Numbered from the stretch's first letter, positions 1-6,987 are shown. The stretch: 16,098 nucleotides of DNA from JAAYJR01 sp964495655 (GCA_964495655.1 CAZBWK010000093.1:1-16098), one strand, 5' to 3'. The notes: a model not told the origin generated them from the letters alone. Translations and numbers: made by a program.

Positions 1-183
1 TTCATGGCGTGATGCCTGCTTTAAAATTTATTCTTACATTATAGTGCTCGTTTCATACAAAAAGAATTCAATTTTTTATTTTTTCATCAAATCTGATGTA
101 TAATTGCCACCTGGTAATTTGCCATTAAGTCAGTGGTCTGAAATTTAGTCAGCTTTTTGCATGTGGCGGACTTTTTTTCACTC
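1..183. other. Non-coding left edge downstream of the usher gene
   Basis: No convincing gene is visible here; every frame is short and AT-rich. It contains a weak 5-bp hairpin CATCA/TGATG (85-98) flanked on one side by T-rich plus-strand sequence, and an imperfect 18-bp palindrome AATTGCCACCTGGTAATT (101-118). Neither has the stem plus T-run layout of an intrinsic terminator for the minus-strand operon that ends at 184. The operon may therefore continue beyond the window or terminate in another way. Confidence 0.5.
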
Positions 184-2733
184 TCAACGTTTAATCACAA
201 ACTGAAGGTCATTGACAATATCGCCGTAAGTTGACTGTTTTATTCCAAAATATATTTGAGGCGGGGTGGATGTCATATTCAGCTTTTTCATTTGATCGGC
301 ATCCACCTGAGCATAATATTTCCCCGGAGGTAATCCGAGCCAGGTAAATCCGCCATTCTGTTCGGTCATTGTGGAGGCAACACGTTTGCCTTCGTCGGTA
401 AAAAAGTTTACAACAATCCTTCCTTGTCCCCTTATTCCATTGCCGTTTTCAATAAAAACCCAGCCATTGGCTTCTCCCATAGGCAATACCGGGATATCAA
501 TTTTTTTAAACTGATTGGGATCAATATACACACGGATATTTTTATTTGTTATCCTCCACGATATTTGTTCCAACCCCTTGTCGTCGAGTGTTAATACATA
601 GCTGGTGTAAGGTTCCATGCCTGTAATGCGTATAATAGAATCGTTAATGCCTTTTAAAATATGTCCGCCGCTCATTTGCACAGACAATCCCGGAACATAC
701 GGCTCTCCCTTTTCTCTGGTGCCATTGTGGTTTATGTCCACAAACGGCGCAATTGCCACCCCACCCCGTCCCGTTGCGGATTGGTTATCTTTATGGATAT
801 ATCCATTGCCGCTTCCGAATGCAAGGCTTCCCTGAGCTCCCTGAGTCAAAGAAAAATCGTCGCCGGAAACGCGGGTAGAAAAATTTATCTGGGTAAAAGG
901 AAGATCCCAGCGAAAGGAAAAGTTCAGGCTGCGGTAAACTGACCGGAAATTTTCTTCGCCTGAAATTGATAAATACCCTGAACGGGATATCCGTTTTTCC
1001 AATTCAGCTTTTACGAAAGTTATTTCCTTGTTGGTGATATCTACTTGTCCCTGGGACCTGACGGTAAATCCGTGTCCTAATCTGAATCCAAGGCCTATAT
1101 TACTATACAAAAATGGCTTGCTGCTTTCAAGCCAATTGGCATAAACGTTCAAATTGGCATTTACCCTGCCCAGAAAAGTGGAAAGTGTAACGTCGGCGAT
1201 GTTGTAGGACAGCATTTCATATACATTTTGGCGGAAAGACCAACGGGTGTAGCCACTTAGGAAAGGAAACCGCAAAGGAACGGATAAAGTGGCTTTTCGT
1301 TCTTCAAGATAGTTTAGCCGGATAGCCTGTTGTTCTTTCACGTACCGTGTATAATCAAGTTCCAGCATAGGGCCGGAAGCCAGGCGGTAATTTGCCAGTG
1401 CTTTTAAACGTACTCCTTTGGCATATTTTCCCGTAATGAGGAAGTTGCGGAAGGGGGTTACCGATGCCGTCAGAAAAGGTATATTTCTCCCTTTGGAAAT
1501 GGACGAGAGGTATTCCATACCTCCCCCAATTGTGACAAAGCGGTTTAGCCCGTATTTTATGTCGCACTGTCCAAACACCGAATTTTCTCCATCCATTACT
1601 AAACCGGAACTCAGGGTATATTCCATTTCGCCGGTGGGCAAAAAATTGAACGGGGTATTGAGAAAGTGCTCTTTAATTCGTTCTTCCCCGTAAGGCCCGT
1701 AAAATTTTAGCATCACCTGCGACGACCCGTAAACCAGTGGTACATCGAAACTGTAAAAGCCCGATGCGTCGGCTGTCTGGTAATCTACAATCACATTATT
1801 GACATACAGTTCTACCGTCCATCCGGGTTCCGTGTGATCGCTAATGGTATATTCTCCAAATGAACGGCGGTAAGTCGTTGGGGCATTGGTAGCCGTTATG
1901 CCAGCCACCGGATCGTAAACAGAGGAAATGGAAAGCGGATTGATTTTCCCCAGCTTGATTTGTTTGACGATTTTTGTACGATTGTTGGCCCACCGCCAGT
2001 AGTACTGTTGATTGCGTTCATGGAATCCCTCACGGGTGGAGTAATTCATCGTCAGATTGGTTTCGCCGCCAAACAGTTCGGCTCCTGTGGAGATGTTTAT
2101 CCTTGTATCGTTGGATTGCTTTTTACTTTGGGTGGAGTGAACAGCCCAGTCGGCAACTCCGAACCGGAAAAGATGGTATTCCCGTTCTAAGGTCGTATCC
2201 ACTTCTACCTCTCCTTTGAGCTGATCTACATTTTTTCGGAACTGGCGAAGGCGTATTTCCCGGATGGCAGGCACCTCGAAATCGGGTTTAATTGCAACCG
2301 AAAGGCTGCGGAAACTGAAGGTGCAATACAACCCGAACAGCGGTCCGAAAAGTTTGTGATCCAAATACAACTCTGTTTCGGTTTTTATTTGGTCGGTTAT
2401 CTCCAATGACCAGGTTTCGTTATCGACAAAAATTTGTTTGTTCCGGTTGTCTATCAAGTACCGCTTTTTTTCATCCACAATAAATCCCGATACAGTATCC
2501 AGGTTAGCCGAGGGTTCCACTTTCAGCTGCAAAAATTGAAAAATATCGATTACCGGCAGAAGGAGCTGACCGGAATCGAAAACATACAATGGGGTCAACT
2601 CTGTTGCTCCCACTCCCTGTACCCTAACAGTCACAAAAATTTCTTCGTATTCAATGTTTTCACTGTAAACCTGTTTAATTGAAAATCCTGTGAGGGAAGT
2701 AAACAATGGGGTTGTATAAAGCAAAAGCCTCAC
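184..2733 (-). CDS. Outer-membrane usher of a chaperone-usher-type pilus
   Basis: Likely outer-membrane assembly platform that accepts chaperone-subunit complexes and exports the growing fibre. Numbering from the longest frame (ATG at 2865, 893 codons): residues 74-205 form an N-terminal periplasmic beta domain; about 220-690 is a long series of alternating amphipathic strands, as in a large beta-barrel; about 347-398 carries the plug-like signature (PGWTVELYVNN, then GFYSFDVPL, then FYGPYGEER). About 704-893 is a C-terminal beta domain opening with FVDINHNGTREKGEP. The length suits ushers (about 800-880). I prefer the GTG at 2733, giving 849 residues that begin directly with a signal peptide (RLLLYTTPLFTSLTG). 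The upstream 44 codons run through two hairpins, are very basic and look non-coding. The N-terminus resembles archaic or alternate ushers more than PapC (inference). It is the last gene of the locus, after a DUF4402 subunit. Confidence 0.82.
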   Translation of the reverse strand: MRLLLYTTPLFTSLTGFSIKQVYSENIEYEEIFVTVRVQGVGATELTPLYVFDSGQLLLPVIDIFQFLQLKVEPSANLDTVSGFIVDEKKRYLIDNRNKQIFVDNETWSLEITDQIKTETELYLDHKLFGPLFGLYCTFSFRSLSVAIKPDFEVPAIREIRLRQFRKNVDQLKGEVEVDTTLEREYHLFRFGVADWAVHSTQSKKQSNDTRINISTGAELFGGETNLTMNYSTREGFHERNQQYYWRWANNRTKIVKQIKLGKINPLSISSVYDPVAGITATNAPTTYRRSFGEYTISDHTEPGWTVELYVNNVIVDYQTADASGFYSFDVPLVYGSSQVMLKFYGPYGEERIKEHFLNTPFNFLPTGEMEYTLSSGLVMDGENSVFGQCDIKYGLNRFVTIGGGMEYLSSISKGRNIPFLTASVTPFRNFLITGKYAKGVRLKALANYRLASGPMLELDYTRYVKEQQAIRLNYLEERKATLSVPLRFPFLSGYTRWSFRQNVYEMLSYNIADVTLSTFLGRVNANLNVYANWLESSKPFLYSNIGLGFRLGHGFTVRSQGQVDITNKEITFVKAELEKRISRSGYLSISGEENFRSVYRSLNFSFRWDLPFTQINFSTRVSGDDFSLTQGAQGSLAFGSGNGYIHKDNQSATGRGGVAIAPFVDINHNGTREKGEPYVPGLSVQMSGGHILKGINDSIIRITGMEPYTSYVLTLDDKGLEQISWRITNKNIRVYIDPNQFKKIDIPVLPMGEANGWVFIENGNGIRGQGRIVVNFFTDEGKRVASTMTEQNGGFTWLGLPPGKYYAQVDADQMKKLNMTSTPPQIYFGIKQSTYGDIVNDLQFVIKR

Positions 2734-2759
2734 AACTTTTTTTAATATCTTTGCTCTTC

Positions 2760-2890
2760 TCTTATAAAAAATAATATTGCAGATTTGGTTTTTATAAAAT
2801 ACCTTTCTATACCTCCCCCTTCTAAAAAAGGGGGGGTACACCCTGATCAACATTTTGCACAACATCGGGCTTCATCTCCCGATTTTTTTT
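2760..2890 (+). ncRNA. Candidate antisense RNA over the usher leader
   Basis: On the plus strand, a perfect Bacteroidota-type -7 box TATCTTTG (2746-2753) is followed about 110 bp later by an intrinsic terminator (stem 2864-2869 with 2878-2883, then eight T). Between them lies the strong C-run/G-run hairpin at 2810-2838. A transcript of about 130 nt would be fully antisense to the leader between the third pilin gene and the usher. No TTG-like -33 element is seen 19-21 bp upstream of the -7 box, and no open frame of note lies inside. The call rests on layout alone. Confidence 0.3.
2864..2890 (+). terminator. Intrinsic terminator on the plus strand
   Basis: Perfect 6-bp stem ATCGGG (2864-2869) and CCCGAT (2878-2883) with an 8-nt loop, followed directly by T8 (2883-2890). 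It points against the pilus operon and has no protein gene upstream on its own strand. It would stop antisense transcription, or end the small RNA proposed here, just before the third pilin gene. Confidence 0.6.
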
Positions 2891-2894
2891 AGCA

Positions 2895-3452
2895 TCATTC
2901 CTGGACAAAAGTCACCGTAAAACTCCCGGCATAATCGCCCGGCGGGTTTTCTGCTATATTACCTGCATGCAAGGTTGCGCCTACTTTTACAGGGTTCACA
3001 AAAGGATGGGCAGCTGTTGTTACAAAGTTATTTCCCTGCTTGTCTGAAACAAAGTCGGTAACTATCATGCTTTCACCCCCGCCAATCCGTATAAGGCTTG
3101 CCGATACAGGGAACAGGATATGCACCATCCGTCCATGTGTAAGGCGCACATTGAAAATGGCCGGCGTACCAGACAACGATGTCAGGGCAGTAATCGTTCC
3201 CGAAACGGTGCGGTTCCCTTCAGGAGTGATGGTTACCGTACCGCCGGAAGCCCCTGTAAAAAAGCTACCAAAAGCTAACTCCTGCTCCGCATAGACCAGC
3301 AACCGGTTGGGAGGGGGGAATGGCGTTTGTGCATAAAGCCTGGCGAAAAAAAATAAAAGGGGGAAGGCCACTGTTATTCTCTTGCACAGAAGTTTCAAGA
3401 AGCCGGGTAAATACAGTATGTTTTTTATTGGAGCTCTTCCTGTAAAAGGCAT
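2895..3452 (-). CDS. DUF4402-type pilin subunit, candidate tip subunit
   Basis: Secreted beta-sandwich protein of the DUF4402 type. The hallmarks are ELAFGSFFTGASGGTVTITP (residues 58-77), RTVSGTITAL (81-90) and a C-terminal VGATLHAG...PPGDYAGSFTVTF (157-182), matching the two sibling subunits at 4577-5113 and 5175-5693. A hydrophobic stretch ends in ARLYAQ (37-42), a likely signal peptide cleavage region. Compared with the siblings, only about 16-17 residues separate the mature N-terminus from the LAFG motif, against about 25-27, so the N-terminal extension that would complement the next subunit is shortened. The annotated ATG lies 5 bp after the chaperone stop. A TTG at 3398 would give a more classical signal peptide (MKLLCKRITVAFPLLFFF). 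The gene is co-transcribed with, and probably translationally coupled to, the chaperone, and the usher follows. Confidence 0.75.
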   Translation of the reverse strand: MPFTGRAPIKNILYLPGFLKLLCKRITVAFPLLFFFARLYAQTPFPPPNRLLVYAEQELAFGSFFTGASGGTVTITPEGNRTVSGTITALTSLSGTPAIFNVRLTHGRMVHILFPVSASLIRIGGGESMIVTDFVSDKQGNNFVTTAAHPFVNPVKVGATLHAGNIAENPPGDYAGSFTVTFVQE

Positions 3453-3457
3453 TTGTT

Positions 3458-4327
3458 CTAATTTAACTCCAATTCCTTTTCATCAAATATTTCAGGCTTC
3501 GCTTCGTTGGAACTGCTGTAACGCACGAGTAATTTCCCTGTTGCGATATTCGATCCTTCCGGGAAATTCAACGGCATGGAGAAACGACGAAGCGTATTCG
3601 GAGTATAAATAGCAATTCCCCTGACAGAACCTACCTGTGCTTTTTCACCCTCAGTATTCAAATAAGTGGCTTCCAAATCCCCGTACACCGAACGGTTACC
3701 TTTCCTGTTTAAGGTTACCTTCAGCATAGGGGGCTTATCTTCTTCCTGTTCAACAGACAAATCACTCAGAACTATTTGGGAAGAAAGACTCCCCACCCGG
3801 ATAATCACGGGAATTGAAATCCCGAAAATGGGAGTAAGTCTGACCCCAATCGAGGTACTGTCGGTCAGCAGCTCTTTCTCCCCTAGAGGTTTCACCTCGG
3901 GTACTGCCCTGAAATAAAGATGGGAACGGTATTCGCCATCCATCATGTCGGGTGCGCGCCTTACCTGCATCCTCACTATCTGCGACTCGCCTGGCGCAAG
4001 CTGTACTGAACGGGGAAAAAAGCGGAGGAATGAATCGGCAAACAACTGTCCTGGCTCCGGTTCGGTAATCTCTTCAAAACTCCCGTCCTTCGTCATGTGG
4101 TACTGCAAAAAGGAGATGGAGTAAAATGCTGAATCCTGGCCTGTATTGGCCAGCGTGATTTCCTCCCGTTGTTTGTTGCCTTCAAAAACAATACGCCGGG
4201 GTGTCACCAACAAATCTCCCTGGGCAAGGAGGGAAAACGGCAGTAGTAGTACAAAACCCACTGTAAACGCTTTACAGATACAATAAAAAGAAAACAGAGG
4301 CTGCCTGGAAATAAGTACTTTTTTCAT
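3458..4327 (-). CDS. PapD-like periplasmic pilus chaperone
   Basis: Likely holds pilin subunits by donor-strand complementation in the periplasm and delivers them to the usher. Signal peptide about 1-36 (FTVGFVLLLPFSLLAQ). Domain 1 (about 38-175) has the family-type start LLVTPRRIVFEG with an Arg pair (44-45) near the position of the PapD anchor Arg, then ITLANTG (57-63), PRSVQLAPGESQIVRMQVRR (105-124, the typical F1-G1 edge region) and DGEYRSHLYFRAVP (130-143). Domain 2 (about 182-289) is a second Ig-like fold. Its 289 residues before cleavage are somewhat longer than PapD-class chaperones (about 240). The start ATGAAAAAAGTA has an A-rich leader. It is 249 bp downstream of the preceding pilin gene and 5 bp upstream of the next. 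Family assignment is fairly sure; which subunits it serves is inferred from gene order. Confidence 0.82.
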   Translation of the reverse strand: MKKVLISRQPLFSFYCICKAFTVGFVLLLPFSLLAQGDLLVTPRRIVFEGNKQREEITLANTGQDSAFYSISFLQYHMTKDGSFEEITEPEPGQLFADSFLRFFPRSVQLAPGESQIVRMQVRRAPDMMDGEYRSHLYFRAVPEVKPLGEKELLTDSTSIGVRLTPIFGISIPVIIRVGSLSSQIVLSDLSVEQEEDKPPMLKVTLNRKGNRSVYGDLEATYLNTEGEKAQVGSVRGIAIYTPNTLRRFSMPLNFPEGSNIATGKLLVRYSSSNEAKPEIFDEKELELN

Positions 4328-4576
4328 GTTCTTTAAATTGATTTTTAGTCCTTTCCGAAACTACATATTATTTTTACCAGTTCAAATGATGATAAAAGTT
4401 TTAACTTTTTTGATTAACAGTAAATTTAATAATTATAAACGACAAATAGGATTTATGGCTGTGGACGCTTTATGGACAGTCAATTATAATGTCGGCTCAG
4501 CTTATATTTTCTCTAAGGTTTTGCAATGAGACAAAAGCATTTGGCAAGGAAAACGCTATCATTAACCGACATGGCA
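4328..4576. promoter_or_regulatory. Spacer before the chaperone-pilin-usher genes
   Basis: A 249-bp AT-rich gap between the second DUF4402 gene and the chaperone gene. I find no perfect TAnnTTTG box on the minus strand and no terminator. It contains TTTCCGAAA (4352-4360), which on the minus strand reads TTTCGGAAA, the core of the repeated element upstream of the first pilin gene, here 25-33 bp before the chaperone ATG. A short plus-strand open frame covering most of the gap has no sign of being a gene. Confidence 0.4.
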
Positions 4577-5113
4577 CTAATTATAAGCAAAAGTTAATAA
4601 GTAGGTTCCGGCATATAACCCCACCGGATTTTCATCCAATGGACCGACTATAATAGTGGCACCGATACTGATGGAACGGGAACCGTCAGGTAGCGTTACC
4701 GCGTCTCCTCCAGGAGGAGGGTCGGAAATCCATTCCTCCACCTGCATTGTTTTACCGCTTTGCCGGTGAACCAGTACGGAAGGATTATCCGGCAATCTAA
4801 TGGTAAAAGAGGTGCCTGGGGCTCCCGAAACCAGGAAATGCCCAGGACTATAACTTCCTCCGGTCAAAACAACCGTTCCTTCAATAGTACAAAGCCCCAG
4901 CGGTGTCACGGTAATGGCGCCCCCGTTATTACCGGGCGTAAACCGACCGAAATTCAACGCCTCATCCTCATTGGCTGCCAGCGCCTCGATAACCTCGGCA
5001 AATACCTGTGCAGTGACGCTCTGCTGTGACTTAACTTTGCCTATACTCATAAATAAAAGAACAACCAATACAATGTACCTGCCGGACACTATTATCCTTT
5101 TATTTACTTTCAT
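4577..5113 (-). CDS. DUF4402-type pilin subunit
   Basis: Secreted pilus subunit of 178 residues. Signal peptide about 1-30 (YIVLVVLLFMSIGKVKSQ). The mature N-terminal extension QSVTAQVFAEVIEALAANED (31-50) is a plausible donor strand. It is followed by the family signature ALNFGRFTPGNNGGAITVTP (52-71), a CTIEGTVVLTGG strand, and the C-terminal ISIGATIIVGPLDENPVGLYAGTYLLTFAYN pattern (148-178, quoted in part as AGTYLLTFAYN). It shares this layout with the subunit encoded 61 bp upstream, suggesting duplication within one operon. Its GC content is higher than that of the upstream subunit gene, and its product is probably a minor or adaptor subunit (inference). Confidence 0.78.
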   Translation of the reverse strand: MKVNKRIIVSGRYIVLVVLLFMSIGKVKSQQSVTAQVFAEVIEALAANEDEALNFGRFTPGNNGGAITVTPLGLCTIEGTVVLTGGSYSPGHFLVSGAPGTSFTIRLPDNPSVLVHRQSGKTMQVEEWISDPPPGGDAVTLPDGSRSISIGATIIVGPLDENPVGLYAGTYLLTFAYN

Positions 5114-5174
5114 TAAATTTTTATCTTTTAAAGGAGCAACAAAATGGGTACCTTCATTAAGGATTGACGCGATT

Positions 5175-5693
5175 TCAATTGTAATTTACAATCACGTTAA
5201 ATGAACCGAGGTACGTACCTGCAGCTTGGTTGACACCAACTTGAAGTGTAGCCCCGACTTGGAATACTTCTTGTCCTCCTGTTAAAACTTCTGTAGCATT
5301 ATGAACAAAATCAGTTAAATTCATATTATCACCAATCTCAGCTGCATCTTCAAGTTGTACTGCATTATCAGCAGGCAAAGTAATTGAATAAACAGAGCCA
5401 GAAAAACCTGTAACTGTAAATTGTGCAGAAGAAACAGTTCCTGGTACTGTAGGGAATGTTGCTCCATTAGTCTGAGTTCTGGCATTAGCAAAATCAACGG
5501 TTACAGTCCCTGCAGTACCACTTGAAATGATATTCCCGAAAGCAAGGTCTGTGTTTTTGGTAATGTCGATAGGTGTAATAATTACAGCCGAAGCTTCTGC
5601 ATTTGCAGATTCGTCATATTGTGCACTTACTTGTTGCATTGCGGACACCATAAATAAAAGGCCCGCAAACAGAAAAATTAATTTTCTTTTCAT
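5175..5693 (-). CDS. DUF4402-type pilin subunit, probable major pilin
   Basis: 172-residue secreted subunit with a clear signal peptide (1-24: MKRKLIFLFAGLLFMVSAMQ ending VSA). The mature part starts QYDESANAEASAVIITPIDI (a candidate donor-strand extension), then TDLAFGNIISSGTAGTVTV (48-66), and ends VGATLQVGVNQAAGTYLGSF...NYN (146-172). It is the first pilin gene behind the best promoter in the locus (-7 box 5794-5801) and has an A-rich leader. Its codons are much richer in A/T third positions than those of neighbouring genes (ACA, GTT, GCA, CAA), as is common for abundant proteins; transfer from an AT-rich source is the alternative. Major-pilin status is inferred from promoter position and codon use. 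Confidence 0.8.
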   Translation of the reverse strand: MKRKLIFLFAGLLFMVSAMQQVSAQYDESANAEASAVIITPIDITKNTDLAFGNIISSGTAGTVTVDFANARTQTNGATFPTVPGTVSSAQFTVTGFSGSVYSITLPADNAVQLEDAAEIGDNMNLTDFVHNATEVLTGGQEVFQVGATLQVGVNQAAGTYLGSFNVIVNYN

Positions 5694-5793
5694 GATTTTG
5701 ATTTTAAATTTTTATAATACAACATACTTTTATTGATAAATTATTAAAAATAAATGTTTTACACAGTTTAAATATACTGTTTTTCAGCCGGCG

Positions 5794-5801
5794 CAAATTT
5801 A
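5794..5801 (-). promoter_or_regulatory. Candidate -7 box of the major pilin promoter
   Basis: Minus strand TAAATTTG fits the Bacteroidota primary sigma factor -7 consensus TAnnTTTG exactly. It would start transcription about 90 nt before the pilin ATG at 5693. The expected -33 TTG is not clearly present, which suits a promoter that depends on an activator. An imperfect palindrome (5763-5780) lies in the resulting 5' leader. Confidence 0.5.
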
Positions 5802-5838
5802 CAATCCGGTCTGATTCAGGTTTTAAACCAGGTGTTTG

Positions 5839-5872
5839 GATTTCGGAAAAAGTTGTGTAGATTTCGGAAAAA
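5839..5872. promoter_or_regulatory. Two 13-bp direct repeats, likely regulator binding site
   Basis: GATTTCGGAAAAA occurs perfectly at 5839-5851 and again at 5860-5872, start-to-start distance 21 bp, that is two turns of the helix on one face of DNA. The nearer repeat ends about 37 bp upstream of the -7 box at 5794-5801. Tandem direct half-sites with 21-bp phasing are known for AraC-family activators, and an AraC-family gene is the immediate upstream neighbour. Binding by that protein is inferred. Confidence 0.55.
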
Positions 5873-6031
5873 CAGGATAATAATGGCTTTTCAGAGCTGT
5901 TTTTAACAGATTCTCAGGTTAAGAAATTGTAAAGCATTAATAAATTGCCGTTTCTGTTAACGGTTAAAAAACAGGCAGATGAAACGAACATTAACTTTTT
6001 TAAACAAAGACTATCGGAAAATGAGAATACC

Positions 6032-6934
6032 TTAAACTGCTTTACCCCGCTGATGCAGGCATTTCGATATTTTTGTTTCCGAAGTCTGATTTCTGTATTG
6101 TCCCGGCGCCATATCTGTTATGTTCTTGAAGGCGTTGATGAAGGTGCTTCGGGAATTGAACCCTGACTTTTCCATTATTTGTTCGAGCGATAAAGGATAA
6201 TGCAAAGGTGTTTGCATGAAGCTAATTGCTTCATGTACCCGGTACTTATTTAAAAAATTGGAAAAATTCATCTCCGCGCAAAGGTTTATAGCTTTGGAAA
6301 CATACTTTTCATTTGTATAAAGTTGTTGTGCTATATCCCGAATGGTGAGAGCAGGATCCAAATAAATTTTTTCCTTCTCGAACAAACGCAACACTCCGTT
6401 GTATATTTTTCTGAATTTTTCCTGTTCGCAGGAAGGTATCTGCTGCTGATTATTATTCTGATAATAGGTTGACCTTTTGCCGACAGTTAATTGAAAATGT
6501 TCTTTATAAAAGGCAGTCAGATTCACAAACCGGAGGCGAAAATAGACAATGGAAAAAAGAAGAAAGAAGGTCATAATCAAAAAAAGAAAAAAAAGAATCA
6601 ACAAATGAGATTTTTGACGGGAAATTAATAATTCCTGTTTTGCGATATATTTATCTTTCTTTTTTAACTCCTCAATATAAAATGCATAGTGACTCAGTGA
6701 ATCGTTTTTCAACAAGGAAACATCGTTCTTTCCTCTGGTAAGGTATTCCATTATCGCAGTATCACTGGCAGAGGTGCTACTTTCGCCATAAGATAAAACA
6801 GCATTTATTCCAATCACTTTTCCAGGTAAAAACAGTAAGAGAAAATAAACGGCCATGGGAGCAATAAAACATGTAACTGGCTTTTTTACAGCCATTTTTT
6901 TGGGGGCAGATGAGATAATAGCTTTACCTGCCAT
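6032..6934 (-). CDS. Membrane-anchored AraC-family transcription regulator
   Basis: 300-residue protein with two membrane segments (about 21-41 and 110-132). They flank a short periplasmic part of about 70 residues ending in a helical stretch (EELKKKDKYIAKQELLIS), then a cytoplasmic linker and a C-terminal double helix-turn-helix of the AraC/XylS type. HTH 1 is about 196-240 (LTIRDIAQQLYTNEKYVSKA) and HTH 2 about 249-283 (SLEQIMEKSGFNSRSTFINA...FKNI...APGQYR). Many Bacteroidota AraC proteins have a TPR array before the same TM-linker-HTH core; here the array is missing or reduced. An internal ATG at 6895 with an A-rich leader is an alternative start and keeps both membrane segments. It lies between pilus subunit genes and most likely controls them; the direct repeats at 5839-5872 are its candidate target. 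Confidence 0.82.
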   Translation of the reverse strand: MAGKAIISSAPKKMAVKKPVTCFIAPMAVYFLLLFLPGKVIGINAVLSYGESSTSASDTAIMEYLTRGKNDVSLLKNDSLSHYAFYIEELKKKDKYIAKQELLISRQKSHLLILFFLFLIMTFFLLFSIVYFRLRFVNLTAFYKEHFQLTVGKRSTYYQNNNQQQIPSCEQEKFRKIYNGVLRLFEKEKIYLDPALTIRDIAQQLYTNEKYVSKAINLCAEMNFSNFLNKYRVHEAISFMQTPLHYPLSLEQIMEKSGFNSRSTFINAFKNITDMAPGQYRNQTSETKISKCLHQRGKAV

Positions 6935-6987
6935 TTGATCAAGTGAAGTTTTTTAAAGGGTACAATTTTAAAAAAAACTTATCACTT

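Larger units (their letters stand above)
2734..2894. promoter_or_regulatory. Structured leader between the third pilin gene and the usher
   Basis: An 11-bp stem with one bulged base is formed by 2810-2838 (minus strand TACCCCCCCTT paired with AAGGGGGAGGTA, loop TTTTAG). A second stem ATCGGG/CCCGAT lies at 2864-2883. On the minus strand neither is followed by a T-run, so they are not terminators of the pilus operon. They could separate usher expression from pilin expression by RNA processing or translation control (inference). The ATG at 2865 lies inside the second stem, which argues against its use as the usher start. Confidence 0.5.
5694..6031. other. Regulatory spacer between the regulator and pilin genes
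   Basis: 338 bp without a gene. It holds the -7 box (5794-5801), the 13-bp direct repeats (5839-5872) and a degenerate third copy of their core (ATCGGAAAA, 6013-6021) just past the regulator stop codon. It also has a 5-bp CCGTT/AACGG hairpin near 5948-5963 that lacks a T-run and is not a convincing terminator for the regulator gene. Confidence 0.5.

Noticed and set aside
617..942. Plus-strand open frames opposite the usher gene
   Set aside because: They overlap a well-supported usher reading frame on the minus strand and show no recognisable motif, signal peptide or upstream leader.
4326..4529. 67-codon plus-strand frame in the spacer before the chaperone gene
   Set aside because: AT-rich, no leader or homology signal, and opposite in direction to every gene of the locus.
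4452..4540. Search for a chaperone-gene promoter in the 4328-4576 spacer
   Set aside because: Only partial matches to TAnnTTTG on the minus strand (such as TGCTTTTG and TAGTTTCG) were found, so no promoter is called there.
5178..5192. Perfect 7-bp inverted repeat ATTGTAA/TTACAAT at the end of the major pilin gene
   Set aside because: It is made by the codons of the conserved C-terminal end (V-N-Y-N) and has no GC stem or T-run, so a terminator or operator role is not supported.
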